A program made the position numbers and the translations under genes. From Acholeplasmatales bacterium (GTDB lineage Bacteria > Bacillota_I > Bacilli_A > Acholeplasmatales > Anaeroplasmataceae), in NCBI GenBank assembly GCA_016282815.1, contig JAEELU010000015.1, forward strand, positions 1 through 9,509: a stretch of 9,509 nt of DNA, in the 5' to 3' direction. A model generated the notes under the pieces. It had not been told where the DNA came from. It ran no database searches and saw only the letters and a program-made list of their open reading frames with translations. Shown piece after piece: positions 7,369 through 9,509 of this stretch. How positions within the stretch are numbered: the stretch's first letter is position 1; every line of letters starts with the position of its first letter.

Positions 7369-7391
7369 CGAGCGTTCGTAAGGAATGCTTG
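7369..7391 (+). other. Leader hairpin immediately upstream of tRNA-Pro
   Basis: CGAGCGTTC (7369-7377) pairs with GAATGCTTG (7383-7391) over 9 bp including two G-U pairs, around a GTAAG loop. Depending on the exact start site, 7-9 bp would form in the primary transcript. The hairpin ends 2 nt before the tRNA, next to the RNase P cleavage site. No T-tract follows, so it is not a terminator. Confidence 0.5.
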
Positions 7392-7393
7392 AT

Positions 7394-7470
7394 CGGGAAA
7401 TAGCTCAGCTTGGTAGAGCGCTTGGTTTGGGACCAAGATGTCGCAGGTTCGAATCCTGTTTTCCCGACCA
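7394..7470 (+). tRNA. tRNA-Pro, anticodon TGG
   Basis: A complete 77-nt cloverleaf with encoded CCA. The acceptor stem CGGGAAA (7394-7400) pairs perfectly with TTTCCCG (7460-7466), followed by discriminator A and CCA (7468-7470). The D-arm is GCTC/GAGC with a GG-containing loop. The anticodon stem CTTGG/CCAAG encloses loop TTTGGGA, placing the anticodon TGG at 7428-7430. The T-arm loop is TTCGAAT. The UGG anticodon reads CCA and, with a modified wobble base, probably the other proline codons. Confidence 0.97.
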
Positions 7471-7478
7471 TTTTATAT

Positions 7479-7552
7479 GCAGGTGTAGTTTAATGGTAGA
7501 ACCTTAGCCTTCCAAGCTAATGACGTGGGTTCGATTCCCATCACCTGCTCCA
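7479..7552 (+). tRNA. tRNA-Gly, anticodon TCC
   Basis: A complete 74-nt cloverleaf, 8 nt after tRNA-Pro. The acceptor stem GCAGGTG (7479-7485) pairs perfectly with CACCTGC (7542-7548), followed by discriminator T and encoded CCA (7550-7552). The anticodon stem TTAGC/GCTAA encloses loop CTTCCAA, giving the anticodon TCC at 7511-7513 (reads GGA/GGG). The T-loop is TTCGATT. It shares the transcript of tRNA-Pro, as no promoter or terminator lies between them. Confidence 0.97.
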
Positions 7553-7565
7553 ATATAGACTTAAT

Positions 7566-7599
7566 GAGGCTAATAGCCTCTTTTATTTTTATTTTTATT
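7566..7599 (+). terminator. Intrinsic terminator of the tRNA unit
   Basis: GAGGCT (7566-7571) pairs perfectly with AGCCTC (7575-7580) around an AAT loop, followed by a T-rich tract from 7581 broken by single A residues. It lies 13 nt after the CCA end of tRNA-Gly and separates the tRNAs from luxS. Confidence 0.9.
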
Positions 7600-7605
7600 A
7601 AAAAA

Positions 7606-7634
7606 TTGAATGTATATATAAACAATGATATTAT
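7606..7634 (+). promoter_or_regulatory. Probable luxS promoter, extended -10
   Basis: The -35 box TTGAAT (7606-7611), a 17-nt spacer and the -10 box TATTAT (7629-7634) are preceded by TG at 7626-7627, the same layout as the tRNA promoter. The start would fall near 7641, at the ribosome site, leaving a 5' leader of only about 13 nt. The alternating TA run at 7613-7620 offers weaker alternatives. Confidence 0.5.
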
Positions 7635-7653
7635 TAAAAAAGAGGTGTTAATA

Positions 7654-8178
7654 ATGGATTTAATAGAAAGCTTTTCAATAGATCATAGATATATCGTTCC
7701 TGGTATATTTTTAAGTAGACAGGATGATTTATCTGGTAATAAGGTAACTACATATGATATTAGATTAAAAAGACCAAATGTAGAGCCTTGTATTGATGTT
7801 TCAGCGATGCATTCGCTTGAGCATATTATTGCAACATATCTTAGAAATAATGATAATTGGAAGGATCAGGTAATATATTGGGGTCCTATGGGATGTCTAA
7901 CAGGCTTTTATTTAATATTAAAGGGAGATAGAAAGCCTAAGGAAATATATGACTTAATACTTAATTCATTTATGGAAGTAGAAAGATATGATGAGGTTCC
8001 TGGTGCACAAGAGGAGAATTGTGGTAACTATTTACTTCATAATCTAACTATAGCTAAGTATTACGCTAAGGAATTTGTTTTATATTTAAAGGAAAATAAG
8101 AATAACCCATTAATATTTGAATATCCTAAGACAAAACGCTTAGTAACAAATGATGGTAATAATTTCTTTGATTCATAA
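7654..8178 (+). CDS. luxS: S-ribosylhomocysteine lyase (AI-2 synthesis)
   Basis: LuxS cleaves S-ribosylhomocysteine to homocysteine and DPD, which cyclises to the AI-2 signal. It belongs to the activated methyl cycle downstream of the Pfs nucleosidase, which is not seen here. At 174 aa it is in the normal range for the family. The metal site is His53 and His57 (HSLEH, 53-57) plus Cys123 in ENCGNYLLHN (121-130); Glu56 and Cys81 in WGPMGCLTGFY (76-86) are the catalytic acid/base residues by comparison with the Bacillus enzyme. Arg39 in RLKRPN is also typical. I chose ATG 7654 because AGAGG (7641-7645) lies 8 nt upstream. The frame stays open back into tRNA-Gly, but the extra 43 residues would run through the tRNA and terminator. 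It probably shares a transcript with the channel gene 17 nt downstream. Confidence 0.96.
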   Translation: MDLIESFSIDHRYIVPGIFLSRQDDLSGNKVTTYDIRLKRPNVEPCIDVSAMHSLEHIIATYLRNNDNWKDQVIYWGPMGCLTGFYLILKGDRKPKEIYDLILNSFMEVERYDEVPGAQEENCGNYLLHNLTIAKYYAKEFVLYLKENKNNPLIFEYPKTKRLVTNDGNNFFDS

Positions 8179-8195
8179 TTTTAGGAGGAATAAAA

Positions 8196-9065
8196 ATGGC
8201 AAAGCAAACTAATATATCTAAAAAATTAGATAATATATTTCTTATTGTAAATACAGTATTATCAATTGCGTCAATGGTATTAGTATTAATAATGATTGGT
8301 AAGTTAATGGCTAAGGATGCTCCTGGAACAGCCAAATATTTAGCTTTAACAATAATGATTCATATTTTATTTCAGGTATTGATATTCATTGTTCAAAATA
8401 ATTTAAGGGATAGAGTAAGAGTATCGATTGTTGCAGGATTATATGCTGTGGCGATGATAGTGTCATTTTTAGCTAATGGTAGTTGGGTACTATTTTATGT
8501 TGCGACATTTATAGTAGTGTTTGTAATGGCATTAAATCAGTTCTTATTAGTATCTAAGGAAAAAACTAAGAAGGGTGTTATTACTAATATATTATTTGGT
8601 ATTGCGTTAATAGCTTTAGATGTTGCAGTAATAGTTACTATTGATCAAGCTAATGCACTTAATATTACAATAGTTGCTGCTGTATTACTATTATTTAACT
8701 CTTTAAAGAGATTGTTATTCCCATCAATTAGATTAGAAAAGATTAGATTATTATTAGATATCTTGATTAAGACACATACATTTGATGTATTAATCTGCTT
8801 ATTAACATTTATTATCGCATTCTCATTTATGTTCCCTATGGTAGAGGATAATATTACTAATTTTTGGGATGCGATGTGGTATTGCTTCGCTGTAGTAACT
8901 ACTATAGGCTTTGGTGATTTTTATGCAACAAGCCTTGCAGGTAGAATATTAACAGTAGTATTAGGTATATATGGTATTGTAGTAGTTGCGATATTAACCA
9001 GTGTTATCGTTAATTTCTATAATGAGGTTTCATCTAAAACTAAATCAAGAGATATTATAGAATAG
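8196..9065 (+). CDS. Potassium channel-like membrane protein, about 8 TM with TTIGFGD filter
   Basis: A 289-aa inner-membrane protein. The C-terminal part is a standard two-helix channel module: TM about 196-215, pore helix about 222-234, selectivity filter TTIGFGD (235-241, a variant of TVGYGD) and TM about 247-273. This predicts potassium conduction by analogy with the Ion_trans_2 group. Before it lie about six hydrophobic stretches (roughly 14-35, 48-66, 74-93, 96-119, 128-149, 153-169) and a basic, amphipathic segment (171-192, KRLLFPSIRLEKIRLLLDI and following). I see no arginine-every-third-residue S4 sensor and no cytosolic RCK/TrkA-N domain; only about 16 residues follow the last helix. 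AGGAGG (8183-8188) is 7 nt before the ATG, and the gap to luxS is 17 nt. The function of the N-terminal membrane domain is unknown to me. Confidence 0.82.
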   Translation: MAKQTNISKKLDNIFLIVNTVLSIASMVLVLIMIGKLMAKDAPGTAKYLALTIMIHILFQVLIFIVQNNLRDRVRVSIVAGLYAVAMIVSFLANGSWVLFYVATFIVVFVMALNQFLLVSKEKTKKGVITNILFGIALIALDVAVIVTIDQANALNITIVAAVLLLFNSLKRLLFPSIRLEKIRLLLDILIKTHTFDVLICLLTFIIAFSFMFPMVEDNITNFWDAMWYCFAVVTTIGFGDFYATSLAGRILTVVLGIYGIVVVAILTSVIVNFYNEVSSKTKSRDIIE

Positions 9066-9069
9066 CATT

Positions 9070-9097
9070 AAATACCCATTTGGGTATTTTTTGTTTT
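9070..9097 (+). terminator. Intrinsic terminator after the channel gene
   Basis: AAATACCC (9070-9077) pairs perfectly with GGGTATTT (9082-9089) around an ATTT loop and runs into TTT-G-TTTT. It lies 4 nt after the channel stop codon. The A-tract on the 5' side is short, so activity on the other strand is weak at best. Confidence 0.88.
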
Positions 9098-9123
9098 ACT
9101 AATCAAGTAATAAATTATATAAT
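9095..9123 (+). promoter_or_regulatory. Probable promoter of the downstream lyase gene
   Basis: TTTACT (9095-9100, 4 of 6 consensus bases) and a perfect TATAAT (9118-9123) are separated by 17 nt. The -35 box overlaps the T-tract of the preceding terminator. The leader to the next start codon would be about 45 nt and shows no strong structure. Confidence 0.55.
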
Positions 9124-9174
9124 CTATGTGGATAAGGTGAGAGTTAAATATTAAATGAATAAGAGGACATTAAT

Positions 9175-9509
9175 ATGAAGCTTAATTTTAAAAATGATTA
9201 TAATACTATAGGCGATAAGAAAATATTAAATGAACTGATAAAATTCTCAGATGAAAAGAATGTTGGCTATGGTGAGGATTATCATACTAATGAATTAAAT
9301 AAGATGGTTAATGAAATGATAGGCTTAAATACTGATACCTACGTACTTGCAGGTGGCACAATAACTAACATCATCGCATTAAACCAAATATTAAAATATT
9401 CCTATGAGGCAGTAATCACTGGTGAGAATTCTCACATCAATGTTCATGAGACAGGTGCTATAGAGGGTACAGGCCATAAAATAATTTTAACTCCACTTAA
9501 GGATGGTAA
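9175..9509 (+). CDS. Threonine aldolase / beta-eliminating lyase family protein, 5' part only
   Basis: The first 111 codons of a gene cut by the window end. Members are PLP enzymes that cleave L-threonine or related beta-hydroxy amino acids to glycine and an aldehyde. The visible part fits the N-terminal half of the low-specificity threonine aldolase group found in Firmicutes: FKNDYNTIGDKKIL near the start, GYGEDYHTNEL (about 31-41), AGGTITNIIALNQIL (about 59-73) for cofactor phosphate binding, and ENSHINVHETGAIEGTGHK (about 84-102). The PLP lysine lies beyond the window, so activity cannot be confirmed. ATG 9175 is supported by AGAGGA (about 9162-9167) 7 nt upstream. It appears to be a separate transcription unit from luxS and the channel. 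The exact substrate is open. Confidence 0.78.
   Translation, partial: MKLNFKNDYNTIGDKKILNELIKFSDEKNVGYGEDYHTNELNKMVNEMIGLNTDTYVLAGGTITNIIALNQILKYSYEAVITGENSHINVHETGAIEGTGHKIILTPLKDG

Noticed and set aside
7525..7653. A longer luxS beginning inside tRNA-Gly
   Set aside because: The extra 43 codons run through the tRNA 3' half and the terminator and have no family similarity; ATG 7654 has a ribosome site and starts at the usual LuxS N-terminus.
8126..8335. A 69-codon minus-strand frame across the luxS/channel junction
   Set aside because: It overlaps two well-supported genes, including the channel's ribosome site, and shows no family features.
9155..9178. A 7-codon mini-ORF (MNKRTLI) whose TGA overlaps the lyase start as ATGA
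   Set aside because: The nearest purine-rich site (9134-9140) is too far away, and the peptide has no run of regulatory codons; the overlap is likely chance, though comparison with relatives could revisit it.
1..9509. CRISPR array, insertion sequence, phage or defence system
   Set aside because: No spaced direct repeats, terminal inverted repeats, transposase or defence motifs were seen; the whole window is accounted for by housekeeping genes and short regulatory gaps.

Overview
The window is AT-rich, low-GC Firmicutes-type DNA (from an anaerobic Clostridia-, Erysipelotrichia- or other Bacilli-like organism; the sequence does not fix the genus). The signs are a T-box leader, strong GGAGG-type ribosome sites, AGA/TTA/ATA-rich codon use, TGA still used as a stop (after trpD), TTGAnT/TATAAT promoters with extended -10 elements, and intrinsic terminators. 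Every gene seen is on the + strand. No mobile element, CRISPR array or phage gene was found.

Positions 1-6509 hold a complete tryptophan biosynthesis operon, trpE-G-D-C-F-B-A, behind a T-box riboswitch whose 5' end and promoter lie before the window. The leader (1-219) has a recognisable stem I distal arm, a candidate UGG (Trp) specifier codon, stems II and III, a canonical antiterminator with a 7-nt bulge, and a competing terminator. Uncharged tRNA-Trp should therefore turn on all seven genes. They convert chorismate to tryptophan: anthranilate synthase (TrpE+TrpG), phosphoribosyl transfer (TrpD), isomerisation (TrpF), indoleglycerol-phosphate synthesis (TrpC) and tryptophan synthase (TrpA+TrpB). 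Junctions are tight, from +6 nt gaps to 14-nt overlaps, which suggests translational coupling.

Positions 6510-7323 hold an AT-rich 28-bp palindrome followed by a TatD-family metal-dependent hydrolase. No clear terminator separates it from trpA, so it may be read through from the trp operon, have its own weak promoter, or both.

Positions 7337-7600 are a small tRNA transcription unit: an extended -10 promoter, a 9-bp leader hairpin, tRNA-Pro(UGG), tRNA-Gly(UCC), both with encoded CCA, and an intrinsic terminator.

Positions 7606-9097 form an apparent two-gene unit: luxS (S-ribosylhomocysteine lyase, AI-2 synthesis) and, 17 nt later, an approximately 8-transmembrane potassium-channel-like protein with a TTIGFGD selectivity filter, closed by an intrinsic terminator. 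From about 9095 a new promoter leads into a gene cut by the window end, which resembles the threonine aldolase / beta-eliminating lyase family.

Most of the window is well-known housekeeping biology, and I do not see a convincing undescribed system. The points most worth a second look are the unusual channel coupled to luxS, the Asp-to-Glu change at the catalytic position of TrpA, the palindrome before tatD, and the hairpin abutting tRNA-Pro.
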